Positions 6,460-12,743 of a stretch of 12,998 nt of DNA are shown piece after piece. The position numbers were made by a program, and so were the translations under genes. This stretch comes from Candidatus Falkowbacteria bacterium RIFOXYC2_FULL_48_21. Lineage in GTDB: Bacteria > Patescibacteriota > Patescibacteriia > UBA11705 > JABHMO01. The notes under the pieces are model-generated. The model was given only the letters and a program-made list of their open reading frames with translations. It searched no databases and was not told the origin of the DNA. The stretch is taken from contig MFGM01000080.1 in NCBI GenBank assembly GCA_001778275.1, positions 1-12,998 on the forward strand, in the 5' to 3' direction. Each line of letters opens with the position of its first letter. The first letter of the stretch is position 1.

Positions 6460-6500
6460 CGATTTCAATTATACCCCACAATTTATTTTTTGTGAAATCG
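6460..6500 (-). promoter_or_regulatory. Promoter of the 6018-6353 gene with flanking inverted half-sites
   Basis: On the - strand, TTCACA (6496-6491) is followed after exactly 17 bases by a perfect TATAAT (6473-6468), with a start expected near 6461. CGATTTCA (6460-6467) and TGAAATCG (6493-6500) form an exact 8-bp inverted repeat. One half covers the start site and the other overlaps the -35. Their centres are 33 bases apart, about three helical turns, which suits an operator pair. No regulator gene is adjacent. Confidence 0.65.
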
Positions 6501-6584
6501 AGCTAAACCACAAAATGTCAGCTATTTCAAACACGAAATATATACTAAAATTGAATAAAAACAACTAACCAGTGCCTAAGTCTA

Positions 6585-6613
6585 TTGACAAATAATTTAA
6601 AATATGATATAAT
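6585..6613 (+). promoter_or_regulatory. Fully consensus extended sigma-70 promoter
   Basis: A perfect TTGACA (6585-6590), a 17-base spacer, and a perfect TATAAT (6608-6613) preceded by TG one base upstream (6605-6606, extended -10). Transcription should start near 6620. The next convincing + strand gene is ftsK at 7515, with a terminator in between at 7200-7240. The promoter therefore probably drives a noncoding RNA or a very long, attenuated leader. Confidence 0.85.
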
Positions 6614-6818
6614 GCTGGGTTATTTAACAATCAAACATTACCTGCAGATTGATGAAGCGGGAGAGAGATACATTAAGGTCTTGCCTTTGAGGTTCGCCTC
6701 ATTAGCCAGTCCTTACATCATCAACAACGGCCGGAACAAGGGCAATAATTTATCAGTCATTTCCCTTCAAATCCGCGCCATCCTCTTCATCAACTTGTGG
6801 GTAATCAAAAACAGAAAG

Positions 6819-6959
6819 TAGTGCGTGGTGCATGGATGCCCGCTTCGACTTCGCGTAAGCGAGGCGAGCCGGTTTGGAATATGGAGAATGGAAAATGGAA
6901 TTTATAAATCCACTCTCCATCGTCCACTTTCCGCACCAGCTTCCACATACCACGTACTA
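6819..6959. repeat. Degenerate long inverted repeat of GGAGAATGG type with nested hairpin
   Basis: TAGTGCGTGGT (6819-6829) mirrors ACCACGTACTA (6949-6959) with one difference. GGAGAATGGAAAATGGA on the left mirrors TCCACTCTCCATCGTCC on the right. ATTTATAAAT (6900-6909) is the centre. The left arm is about 31 bases longer, which is close to the length of a separate hairpin inside it (6839-6872, CGCTTCGACTTCGC facing GCGAGGCGAGC). No protein-coding frame is credible here. Confidence 0.7.
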
Positions 6960-7063
6960 TTTATCCAACTAACTTCCATCCAAAAGGTGAGGAGAGAGGC
7001 TAGGCCTGTATACATTATATATATAAAGCGCCTGCACGCCTTCCTCATCCTTTGGCTGGGAGT

Positions 7064-7186
7064 TAGACTGGACTTTCTGAAAGAGTGGACAAACTTCGGA
7101 GATATCTCTCTCCTCTTTTCGCGGCTAAAGACAATTGTTCTTTAACTAGCCGCGGGAATTGTCTACTCTTTCAGAAAGTCCATCTA
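7064..7186 (+). ncRNA. Y-shaped RNA-like fold with a 24-bp closing stem
   Basis: 7069-7092 pairs with 7159-7182 over 24 bp with a single G-U, and TAGA (7064-7067) pairs with TCTA (7183-7186) beyond a one-base bulge. Inside, GGAGA (7098-7102) pairs with TCTCC (7109-7113). TTTTCGCGGCTA (7116-7127) pairs with TAGCCGCGGGAA (7147-7158), which stacks directly on the closing stem. This gives a three-way junction. The intrinsic terminator at 7200-7240 follows closely. It may be the 3' domain of a longer RNA or a small RNA on its own. I do not recognise the family. A palindromic mobile remnant is the main alternative. Confidence 0.5.
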
Positions 7187-7199
7187 TTTCCAGCATTTT

Positions 7200-7240
7200 C
7201 AAAGGAGGCGGTGCCGAGTGCGCCGACCCCCTTTGTTTTA
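7200..7240 (+). terminator. GC-rich intrinsic terminator after the Y-shaped fold
   Basis: CAAAGG (7200-7205) pairs with CCTTTG (7230-7235) and GGCG with CGCC inside, and the stem is followed directly by TTTTAG. It is not preceded by a convincing + strand gene, which supports an RNA gene or attenuation upstream of ftsK. Confidence 0.65.
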
Positions 7241-7255
7241 GTCGAAGAATCGCTG

Positions 7256-7370
7256 GGAAAGTTAATAGAAGTTAACAAGAGTTAATTGATAGTTACCCAA
7301 GGAAATGGATGATTAACTTGCCTCTCCGTAACCTCTATTAACTTTCATTAACTACAATTAACTTTCTCCA
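7256..7370. repeat. Degenerate long inverted repeat of AGTTAAT type
   Basis: The left arm contains AAAGTTAATAGAAGTTAAC and AGAGTTAATTGATAGTTACC. The right arm contains GGTAAC-like and ATTAACTTTC units in reverse complement, ending ATTAACTTTCTCC (7358-7370). The unit differs from the other repeats in the window, but the hairpin design is the same. Confidence 0.65.
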
Positions 7371-7440
7371 CGCCCATTACCCCCCCCTCTCTTCCCTTCT
7401 CTCCCATATCCCTCTTCTCGCGCCTCTTTCCCCTCTTTGT
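7371..7440 (+). other. Pyrimidine tract upstream of ftsK
   Basis: Nearly 70 bases are C or T on the + strand with very few purines, including CCCCCCCTCTCTTCCCTTCT. It lies between the AGTTAAT palindrome and the probable ftsK promoter. Such tracts can form triplex DNA or bias polymerase, but no function is shown by the sequence. Confidence 0.6.
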
Positions 7441-7446
7441 TAAATA

Positions 7447-7455
7447 TGCTAAAAT
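7447..7455 (+). promoter_or_regulatory. Possible extended -10 promoter of ftsK
   Basis: TG (7447-7448), one base, then TAAAAT (7450-7455), five of six matches to the -10 consensus. No recognisable -35 lies at the right distance because the region is pyrimidine-rich, so recognition would depend on the extended -10. A start near 7462 leaves about 53 bases before the ATG. Confidence 0.45.
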
Positions 7456-7514
7456 GCAGTTATATTCACCCACACCGCGCTAATGCTTCACGCGCGGCAT
7501 AAACCAAAACCAAA

Positions 7515-10022
7515 ATGCCCAGAAAAAAACAATACGAAGAGGTCGCATATTACAGCTTGAGTCCGGAAACAAAAAGAGGAATATTTATTGTATTCCTTTT
7601 TATTGTCGCCATTTTGTGCGTTCTAAGTTTTCTCGGCCTGGCCGGCCAGGCGGGCTTTTATATTGACTGGGGGACCGGCATTGTGTTCGGTTGGGGAAGA
7701 TTTCTTTTGCCGCTCGTTTTAATTATCCTCGGCTACGTGCTGGCGCGTCCGGCGCATTATCAGATTTCCTGGCCGAATTATATTGGCATCGTTTTATTTT
7801 TTATCAGCATCCACGGCCTGCTCCACTCGCGCCTGCCGATTTCCAATTCTTTTGAATTAACTTTCAGCGGCCTCGGCGGTGGCATCGTCGGGTATCTGGT
7901 CACTTACCCATTAAATTTATATTTGGGTTTCTGGGCCGGCCTCTTGGTGCTCGTCGGCGCTCTGCTTGTCGCCGTTCTGCTCATGTTCAATACCAGCATT
8001 GAATCACTGATCGAAAAAACCAACATTCTCAAATACTTCGCCAAACAACCGACGGACGAAGAAGTCGCGGACGAAGAAGAAGCGCAACCGGAAAATCAGC
8101 CCGAAGAAACACCGGCGGAAACAGCGTCAACAGAAGATACGGATACCAAGGTAAACGATGTGAAGTTCGCCGCGAAAAGTTTGATGCCGACGAAAGAGCC
8201 GGAAGCGCATCCGTCTATTCGCACGCCGAAAATAAAGGTTGATTTACCGATCAATTTACTTGATGATAAAAAGTCCAAGCCGACCAGCGGCGACATCAAG
8301 GTTGGTCTCGAAAAAATCCAAAAAACTTTGGAAAACTTTCATATTCCGGTCGAAATGGGCGAAGTGCAAGTCGGGCCGACCGTTACTCAATATACGCTGA
8401 AACCGTCCGAAGGAATTAAATTATCCCGCATCACCGCGCTGAACAACGATTTGGCGCTGGCCATGGCCGCCCACCCCATTAGAATTGAAGCGCCCATTCC
8501 GGGCAAGTCGCTCGTGGGTATTGAAGTGCCGAACCAAAAACCGGCCGTGGTTCGCATTCGCGAAATTTTGGATACGCCGGAATTCAAAAACCGCAAAACC
8601 AACATCACCATCGCCCTTGGCAAAGACGTGAGCGGCAAAGCCTGGGTGGACGATATCGGCCACATGCCGCACCTGCTTGTCGCCGGTGCCACCGGCTCGG
8701 GCAAAAGCGTCTGCCTCAACGCCATCATTATCAGTTTGTTATATGAAAATAATCCGGATACTTTGCGAATGATCTTGGTTGATCCGAAGCGCGTGGAATT
8801 TCCGGTTTACAACGGTATTCCGCACTTGCTAACGCCGGTCATCACCGACGTAACCAAAACGGTTTACGCTTTGCGCTGGGCCATTTCGGAAATGGATCGC
8901 CGCTTTGACACCTTGCAAAAAGCGAAAAAACGCAATCTCGAATCATACAATCTTGCGACCAAAGAAAAAATGCCGCACATTATTATTATCATCGACGAAC
9001 TGGCCGATCTCATGGTCGCGGCGGCGGCGGAAGTGGAAGCGTGCATTATTCGTTTAACGCAAATGGCGCGCGCCGTGGGCATTCACCTCGTCGTGGCCAC
9101 GCAACGACCGAGCGTGGACGTAATCACCGGACTCATCAAAGCGAACATTCCGTGCCGCATCGCTTTTAGCGTCGCTTCGCTCATGGATTCGCGCACCATT
9201 CTCGACACGTCCGGCGCGGAAAAATTAGTCGGTAAAGGCGACATGCTTTTCATGACGCCGACCACGGCGAAGCCGAGACGGCTCCAAGGCGCATACGTTA
9301 GCGACGAAGAAATCAAACGCGTGGTGGACTTCCTGCGGCACGCGGCCGGCGAACCGGACTACCAAACGGAAATCACGGACAAGGCGGCGACCAGCGGCAG
9401 TACCAGTTTTGATTTCAATGGCGGCGGCGATAGTGATGATGATCTGTTTGACGAAGCGAAAAAATTGGTGATTGAGTCAGGCAAAGCGTCCGCTTCATAT
9501 TTACAACGCCGACTAAGAATCGGTTACGCGCGCGCCGCTCGCTTGATTGATTTAATGGAGGAAGCCGGCATTGTCGGACCGGGCGATGGCGCCAAACCGC
9601 GCGATATTTTGGTGGACAAAGTTTTCGCGTTGGCGCACAGCGGTATTTTGAATCAATCAAACAGTGAAATCGCCGACGAAGAAACGACCAACGTTTTGGA
9701 ATTTGGCAAAGATCAAGAAGACGAAACGCCGACTGTTTTCAAGGCGGCCGTCAGTCAGGACGAAGTCTCGGCCACAACAATATTAGAACCGGACGTTGAC
9801 AACGACGATGAAGCGGACGAAGAAGCGACTGACGATGCCGAAACCGAAAAGACTGACATTGAGGAGCCGGCAGAATCAGATGAGCCAATAGAAAAACCGT
9901 CAGCACCGATTAAGACTGCTCCACCGAAAAAAGCCGCATCAATCGTTGAAAATGATGATTCCGATTTTAAATCAGAACCGGCCAAACCGGCGAGAAAAAC
10001 AGAGGAAGATGAGATTTACTAA
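7515..10022 (+). CDS. ftsK: FtsK/SpoIIIE family DNA translocase
   Basis: A membrane-anchored, ATP-driven DNA pump that clears chromosomes from the closing division septum. Four or five membrane helices lie within about 22-158. An acidic linker (about 176-215, rich in Glu and Asp) follows, then the alpha/beta motor. Its Walker A is GATGSGKS (391-398) and its Walker B IIIIIDELADL (489-499, with Asp494-Glu495). A winged-helix gamma domain that reads DNA polarity signals is at about 641-702 (YLQRRLRIGYARAARLIDLM). The family normally ends there. This protein continues for about 130 residues of acidic, Pro/Ala/Thr-rich, apparently disordered sequence to EEDEIY. No ribosome site precedes the ATG. 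A palindrome starts immediately after the stop. The RodZ-like gene and recA follow on the same strand. Confidence 0.95.
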   Translation: MPRKKQYEEVAYYSLSPETKRGIFIVFLFIVAILCVLSFLGLAGQAGFYIDWGTGIVFGWGRFLLPLVLIILGYVLARPAHYQISWPNYIGIVLFFISIHGLLHSRLPISNSFELTFSGLGGGIVGYLVTYPLNLYLGFWAGLLVLVGALLVAVLLMFNTSIESLIEKTNILKYFAKQPTDEEVADEEEAQPENQPEETPAETASTEDTDTKVNDVKFAAKSLMPTKEPEAHPSIRTPKIKVDLPINLLDDKKSKPTSGDIKVGLEKIQKTLENFHIPVEMGEVQVGPTVTQYTLKPSEGIKLSRITALNNDLALAMAAHPIRIEAPIPGKSLVGIEVPNQKPAVVRIREILDTPEFKNRKTNITIALGKDVSGKAWVDDIGHMPHLLVAGATGSGKSVCLNAIIISLLYENNPDTLRMILVDPKRVEFPVYNGIPHLLTPVITDVTKTVYALRWAISEMDRRFDTLQKAKKRNLESYNLATKEKMPHIIIIIDELADLMVAAAAEVEACIIRLTQMARAVGIHLVVATQRPSVDVITGLIKANIPCRIAFSVASLMDSRTILDTSGAEKLVGKGDMLFMTPTTAKPRRLQGAYVSDEEIKRVVDFLRHAAGEPDYQTEITDKAATSGSTSFDFNGGGDSDDDLFDEAKKLVIESGKASASYLQRRLRIGYARAARLIDLMEEAGIVGPGDGAKPRDILVDKVFALAHSGILNQSNSEIADEETTNVLEFGKDQEDETPTVFKAAVSQDEVSATTILEPDVDNDDEADEEATDDAETEKTDIEEPAESDEPIEKPSAPIKTAPPKKAASIVENDDSDFKSEPAKPARKTEEDEIY

Positions 10023-10154
10023 GATTTAATCCAAATTATTATTAAAACGAGCTGGAACAAACGCAAATTTAATTCGAATTATCGTTGGAATTGAGAAGAA
10101 CATCTACAAAATAAATTGGTCGTTAACCATTAGCATAATAATTCGGATTAAATC
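10023..10154. repeat. Inverted repeat filling the ftsK to RodZ-like gap
   Basis: GATTTAATCC-A-AATTATTAT (10023-10042) and its reverse complement (10135-10154) match at 19 of 20 positions. They enclose about 92 bases, also rich in AATT units. The left arm begins at the base after the ftsK stop codon. There is no T-run typical of an intrinsic terminator, so this is better described as a repeat element. Confidence 0.7.
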
Positions 10155-10182
10155 GTGCGCCCCTTGTGATAAATACCGCAAT

Positions 10183-10872
10183 ATGATTTTTACGGCCAAA
10201 AAAATCTCCGGTCTGGAAACGCTGGGCGAAAAATTGCGTCAGCACCGAGAAAAAAACGGCTGGTCGCTGGAGAAAGCGGCACGCCTCATCAGTACGAACG
10301 TGGAAAACGTTATCAAAATCGAAAACAACGACTATGTCGCCATGCCGCCGGCCGTGTACGCCACGAACATTTTGAAAAATTACGCCAAAATTCTACAACT
10401 CAATCCGATCATGGTCGTTGAATGCTACGAAAAGGAAAAGTTATTGTTTGACAAAACGAGACAGCGTGGCACCAAACAAAAAATCAGCCGCCTATATCAA
10501 GCCATGAACGACTTTCTTAACCCGCGCACTTTAAAGTACCTGATTATTATATCCCTATCTGCCGCGATTGTCGTCTATCTCGGATTTGAAGTCAACCGCA
10601 TTATTTCCCCGCCCATGGTTGAGATATTTTCTCCGGCGGACGACCTGACCACCGAAAACGGCCAAGTCACCATTGCCGGCCAAACGGAAAAGGAAGTGTC
10701 CGTGCAAATCAATGACCAGCCCCTACTCATTGACCAAGACGGCCGATTTACCCTCACCCTCAATTTGCAAAACGGTTTAAATATCGTTAAAATATCAGCA
10801 CGCAAGAAACACAGCAAGGAAACCGTTATTCACAAGAAGATAATGGTGGAGGAACCACAAGCCGAGTTGTAA
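10183..10872 (+). CDS. RodZ-like protein: HTH, one membrane helix, Ig-like outer domain
   Basis: A 229-residue bitopic protein. Residues 10-85 form the RodZ-type helix-turn-helix of the Xre/HTH_25 class (LGEKLRQHREKNGWSLEKAARL, then YATNILKNYAKIL). In RodZ this domain binds the MreB cytoskeleton rather than DNA. A basic juxtamembrane stretch (91-116) precedes a single membrane helix at about 117-138. The outer part (146-222) looks like a compact beta domain of the glucodextranase-B/Ig-like type (VEIFSPADD, VTIAGQTEKE, DGRFTLTLNLQNGLNIVKI). It is smaller than the outer region of classical RodZ. The likely role is envelope or division scaffolding, which fits a position after ftsK. No mreB is in the window. 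No ribosome site precedes the ATG. The stop codon lies inside the left arm of the next palindrome. Confidence 0.8.
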   Translation: MIFTAKKISGLETLGEKLRQHREKNGWSLEKAARLISTNVENVIKIENNDYVAMPPAVYATNILKNYAKILQLNPIMVVECYEKEKLLFDKTRQRGTKQKISRLYQAMNDFLNPRTLKYLIIISLSAAIVVYLGFEVNRIISPPMVEIFSPADDLTTENGQVTIAGQTEKEVSVQINDQPLLIDQDGRFTLTLNLQNGLNIVKISARKKHSKETVIHKKIMVEEPQAEL

Positions 10873-10985
10873 GTTGAAGGTTGCAAGATTAAAGTACCGA
10901 GACTGCAATGCCTGTGCGCTATCAACCAGCTTTTGATTCCCTTATCGTAGTACTTTTATCTTACAACTTTCAACTTTTAACTAAC
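10866..10985. repeat. Degenerate long inverted repeat of AAGTTGAA type before recA
   Basis: The left arm, 10866-10897, reads GTTGTAAGTTGAAGGTTGCA and ends TTAAAGTAC. The right arm, 10950-10985, is its imperfect reverse complement (GTACTTTTATC, then TTACAACTTTCAACTTTTAAC). The loop is about 52 bases. The left arm contains the stop codon of the RodZ-like gene. The right arm ends about 30 bases before the recA ribosome site. As RNA it would sit directly between the two genes. Confidence 0.75.
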
Positions 10986-11015
10986 CTCTCCGACAAATTC
11001 CATGCTTATTTTTTC

Positions 11016-11020
11016 GGAGA
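11016..11020 (+). promoter_or_regulatory. Ribosome binding site fixing the recA start
   Basis: GGAGA lies seven bases before the ATG at 11028. It decides the start. The in-frame ATG at 10908 has no ribosome site, lies inside the palindrome loop, and would add 40 residues unlike any RecA N-terminus. Confidence 0.8.
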
Positions 11021-11027
11021 AATCAAT

Positions 11028-12092
11028 ATGACAAAAAAAGGCGACGAAGGCGATCTGCGCGTCAAGGCGGCGGATGATGCCATCCAACAAATCAGAGAAA
11101 AATTCGGTGACGGAGCCATCATGCGCCTCGGCGAAGCCAAGGCGATGAACGTGGAAGCGATTTCCACGGGTAGCGTTTCGCTCGACATCGCGCTCGGCGT
11201 AGGCGGCGTGCCCCGCGGTAGAATTATTGAAATCTACGGCCCGGAATCATCGGGCAAGACCACTCTGTCTCAACACATCATCGCGGAAATCCAAAAAACC
11301 GGCGGGACTGCGGCTTTTGTGGACGCGGAACACGCGCTCGATCCGGACTATGCCAAAAAAATCGGCATCGACATCAATCAACTTTTGATTTCCCAGCCTG
11401 ATACGGGCGAGCAAGCATTGGAAATCGTGGAAACACTGGTGCGGTCGAACGGCATGGACATCATTGTCATCGACTCCGTGGCGGCGCTCACGCCGAGGGC
11501 GGAGATTGAAGGCGATATGGGCGATCAGCACATGGGTCTTCAGGCTCGTTTAATGAGTCAGGCTCTGCGCAAGCTGGCGGCCATTGTCGGCAAAACGAAA
11601 ACCACCGTTATTTTCATCAATCAAACGCGACAGAAGATTGGCGTTTTCTTTGGCAACCCTGAAACCACCACCGGTGGTATGGCGCTCAAGTTCTACAGCT
11701 CCGTGCGCATCGAAGTGCGCCGCGCCGCGCAGATCAAAAAAGGCGAAATCGTTATCGGCAACCGCGTCAAAGCGAAAGTGGTGAAGAACAAAGTGGCGGC
11801 GCCGTTTCAAACCTGCGAATTCGACATCATGTACAATGAAGGCATTTCCATTCCGGGCGATGTGATTGATACCGGCCTGCTTTACAACGTCATAAAAAAA
11901 TCCGGCAATTCCTACGCCTATGGCGAAGAAAAGTTGGGCGTGGGCCGTGAAACGGCCAAGGATTATTTGCGCTCCAATCAAAAATTATTGGAAAAGATTA
12001 AAAAGGAAGTATTGCTAGTGGCGCAAAATAAAAAAAATGAAGACAACGAACTTCATCGCGCCGCGCCGAGTGATGAGCCGGCGGCCGGCTAA
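11028..12092 (+). CDS. recA: Recombinase RecA
   Basis: Polymerises on single-stranded DNA in an ATP-dependent way, drives homologous pairing and strand exchange, and in many bacteria activates LexA. With this start it is 354 residues, the normal length. Walker [10 protein letters not shown] is at 71-79, the catalytic glutamate is Glu101 in VDAEHALDP, and Walker B ends IIVIDS (Asp149). DNA-binding loop 1 is near 159-170 ([12 protein letters not shown]). Loop 2 is near 198-216 ([20 protein letters not shown]), with Gln199 sensing the gamma phosphate. The C-terminus (332-354) is charged and ends PAAG. The frame extends 40 codons further upstream, but the GGAGA site and family alignment support this start. 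No SOS box is recognisable upstream. A bidirectional terminator follows about 50 bases after the stop. Confidence 0.97.
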   Translation: MTKKGDEGDLRVKAADDAIQQIREKFGDGAIMRLGEAKAMNVEAISTGSVSLDIALGVGGVPRGRIIEIYGPESSGKTTLSQHIIAEIQKTGGTAAFVDAEHALDPDYAKKIGIDINQLLISQPDTGEQALEIVETLVRSNGMDIIVIDSVAALTPRAEIEGDMGDQHMGLQARLMSQALRKLAAIVGKTKTTVIFINQTRQKIGVFFGNPETTTGGMALKFYSSVRIEVRRAAQIKKGEIVIGNRVKAKVVKNKVAAPFQTCEFDIMYNEGISIPGDVIDTGLLYNVIKKSGNSYAYGEEKLGVGRETAKDYLRSNQKLLEKIKKEVLLVAQNKKNEDNELHRAAPSDEPAAG

Positions 12093-12141
12093 CAAAACGA
12101 AAAAATCGAACGAGCAAATGAGGATAAACATTATTATAAGA

Positions 12142-12179
12142 AAAGACCGACCCCGTTCGACGGAGCCGGTCTTTGTTTT
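12142..12179. terminator. Bidirectional intrinsic terminator between recA and the 12252 gene
   Basis: AAAGACCG (12142-12149) pairs with CGGTCTTT (12167-12174), and CCGT (12153-12156) with ACGG (12160-12163) around TCG. On the + strand GTTTT follows. On the - strand the stem runs into TTTTCTTAT, so it can serve the convergent gene too. A second weaker pairing, TTGGCGC (12178-12184) with GCGCCAA (12219-12225), lies between this stem and the stop of that gene. Confidence 0.85.
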
Positions 12180-12251
12180 GGCGCACTGATGCACTCGTTA
12201 TAAAACAGTCAGGTACCCGCGCCAAGAAACCAATATGCGCCTTATGTGCGA

Positions 12252-12686
12252 CTAGGAAATCCTTGTTCCCTTTTTGAGTTTCAATTCGGCGCGCACCATT
12301 TTCCGCCACTTCTCGTCCTGATGAAACTCCTTGTGCAACCACACGCCGTCCCGCAGCCTTCCGCCGCCCATGCCGCCGTTAACTCCCCGCCGCGGATGAT
12401 CGGTCAAAAATAGATGCCAGCTCTTGCCATCACCATCGTTTGTCGACCATGCGGCCGTATCCAACTTGTCGAGCAGAAGAACAAAACAAGCACCGTCGCC
12501 AAGCTTATCCAGTCGCGCGGTCAGATAGATCTGCCCGCCGAAATCGCCTTCGAAAACCAACCAAATCCGACTGACGTTTTTGCGCAGAAAGCTGACGTTA
12601 AGCTTCAAGCTCTCCTCGCTAGCCGCTTGCCAAAGCTTGTCCAAGCCATCGACAGACGCTCCAACAGAAATTCTCAACGCTTTCAT
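12252..12686 (-). CDS. Hypothetical protein, unrecognised
   Basis: I do not recognise this 144-residue protein. Residues 28-78 alternate hydrophobic and polar residues like a beta sheet (LKLNVSFLRK, SRIWLVFEGDFGGQIYLTARL, ACFVLLLD). The middle has a Gly/Arg-rich loop (HPRRGVNGGMGGGRLRDG, 96-113). The C-terminus is basic and helical (DEKWRKMVRAELKLKKG). No signal peptide or membrane helix is evident. AGGAGG (12697-12692) lies five bases before the ATG, one of the three best ribosome sites in the window, and this supports the - strand over the overlapping + frame. It converges on recA and shares its terminator. It lies 57 bases downstream of the broken gene at 12744-12998, probably in one transcript. 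Confidence 0.7.
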   Translation of the reverse strand: MKALRISVGASVDGLDKLWQAASEESLKLNVSFLRKNVSRIWLVFEGDFGGQIYLTARLDKLGDGACFVLLLDKLDTAAWSTNDGDGKSWHLFLTDHPRRGVNGGMGGGRLRDGVWLHKEFHQDEKWRKMVRAELKLKKGTRIS

Positions 12687-12691
12687 ATCAG

Positions 12692-12697
12692 CCTCCT
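12692..12697 (-). promoter_or_regulatory. Strong ribosome binding site of the 12252-12686 gene
   Basis: A complete AGGAGG on the - strand, five bases before the ATG at 12686. It has the same sequence and spacing as at gap. It decides which strand is coding here. Confidence 0.75.
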
Positions 12698-12743
12698 TGG
12701 TTCAGCGCGGATTCCCATCCGAAGCCGAACACTTGCAAGAACG

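Larger units (their letters stand above)
6614..7240 (+). ncRNA. Candidate noncoding transcript between consensus promoter and terminator
   Basis: About 620 bases run from the strongest promoter in the window to a GC-rich terminator, without a convincing reading frame. Features inside are a TGAGG-TTCG-CCTCA tetraloop hairpin (6687-6700), possible pairing of TTGATGAAG (6649-6657) with CTTCATCAA (6785-6793), the degenerate palindrome 6819-6959 and the Y-shaped fold 7064-7186. I checked by eye for tmRNA, RNase P RNA and a 6S-like fold. The conserved tmRNA ends and the RNase P P4 core are not recognisable. The extent is inferred only from its bounding signals, and it could be two separate transcripts. 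Confidence 0.4.

Noticed and set aside
6585..6821. Plus-strand frame of 78 codons
   Set aside because: Its start codon is the TTG of the promoter -35, and the first internal ATG overlaps the -10. It has no ribosome site, and its sequence looks like translated structured RNA.
6819..7186. Insertion sequence or MITE
   Set aside because: There is no transposase and I could not find clear target duplications beside the arms, so only the repeat structure is reported.
6614..7240. tmRNA, RNase P RNA or 6S RNA
   Set aside because: No tRNA-like ends, tag frame or RNase P core are seen. The long closing stem is 6S-like only in a loose sense, and the three-way junction does not fit.
10908..11027. Longer recA start at 10908
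   Set aside because: It would place 40 non-RecA residues over the loop and right arm of a palindrome and ignore the GGAGA site before 11028.
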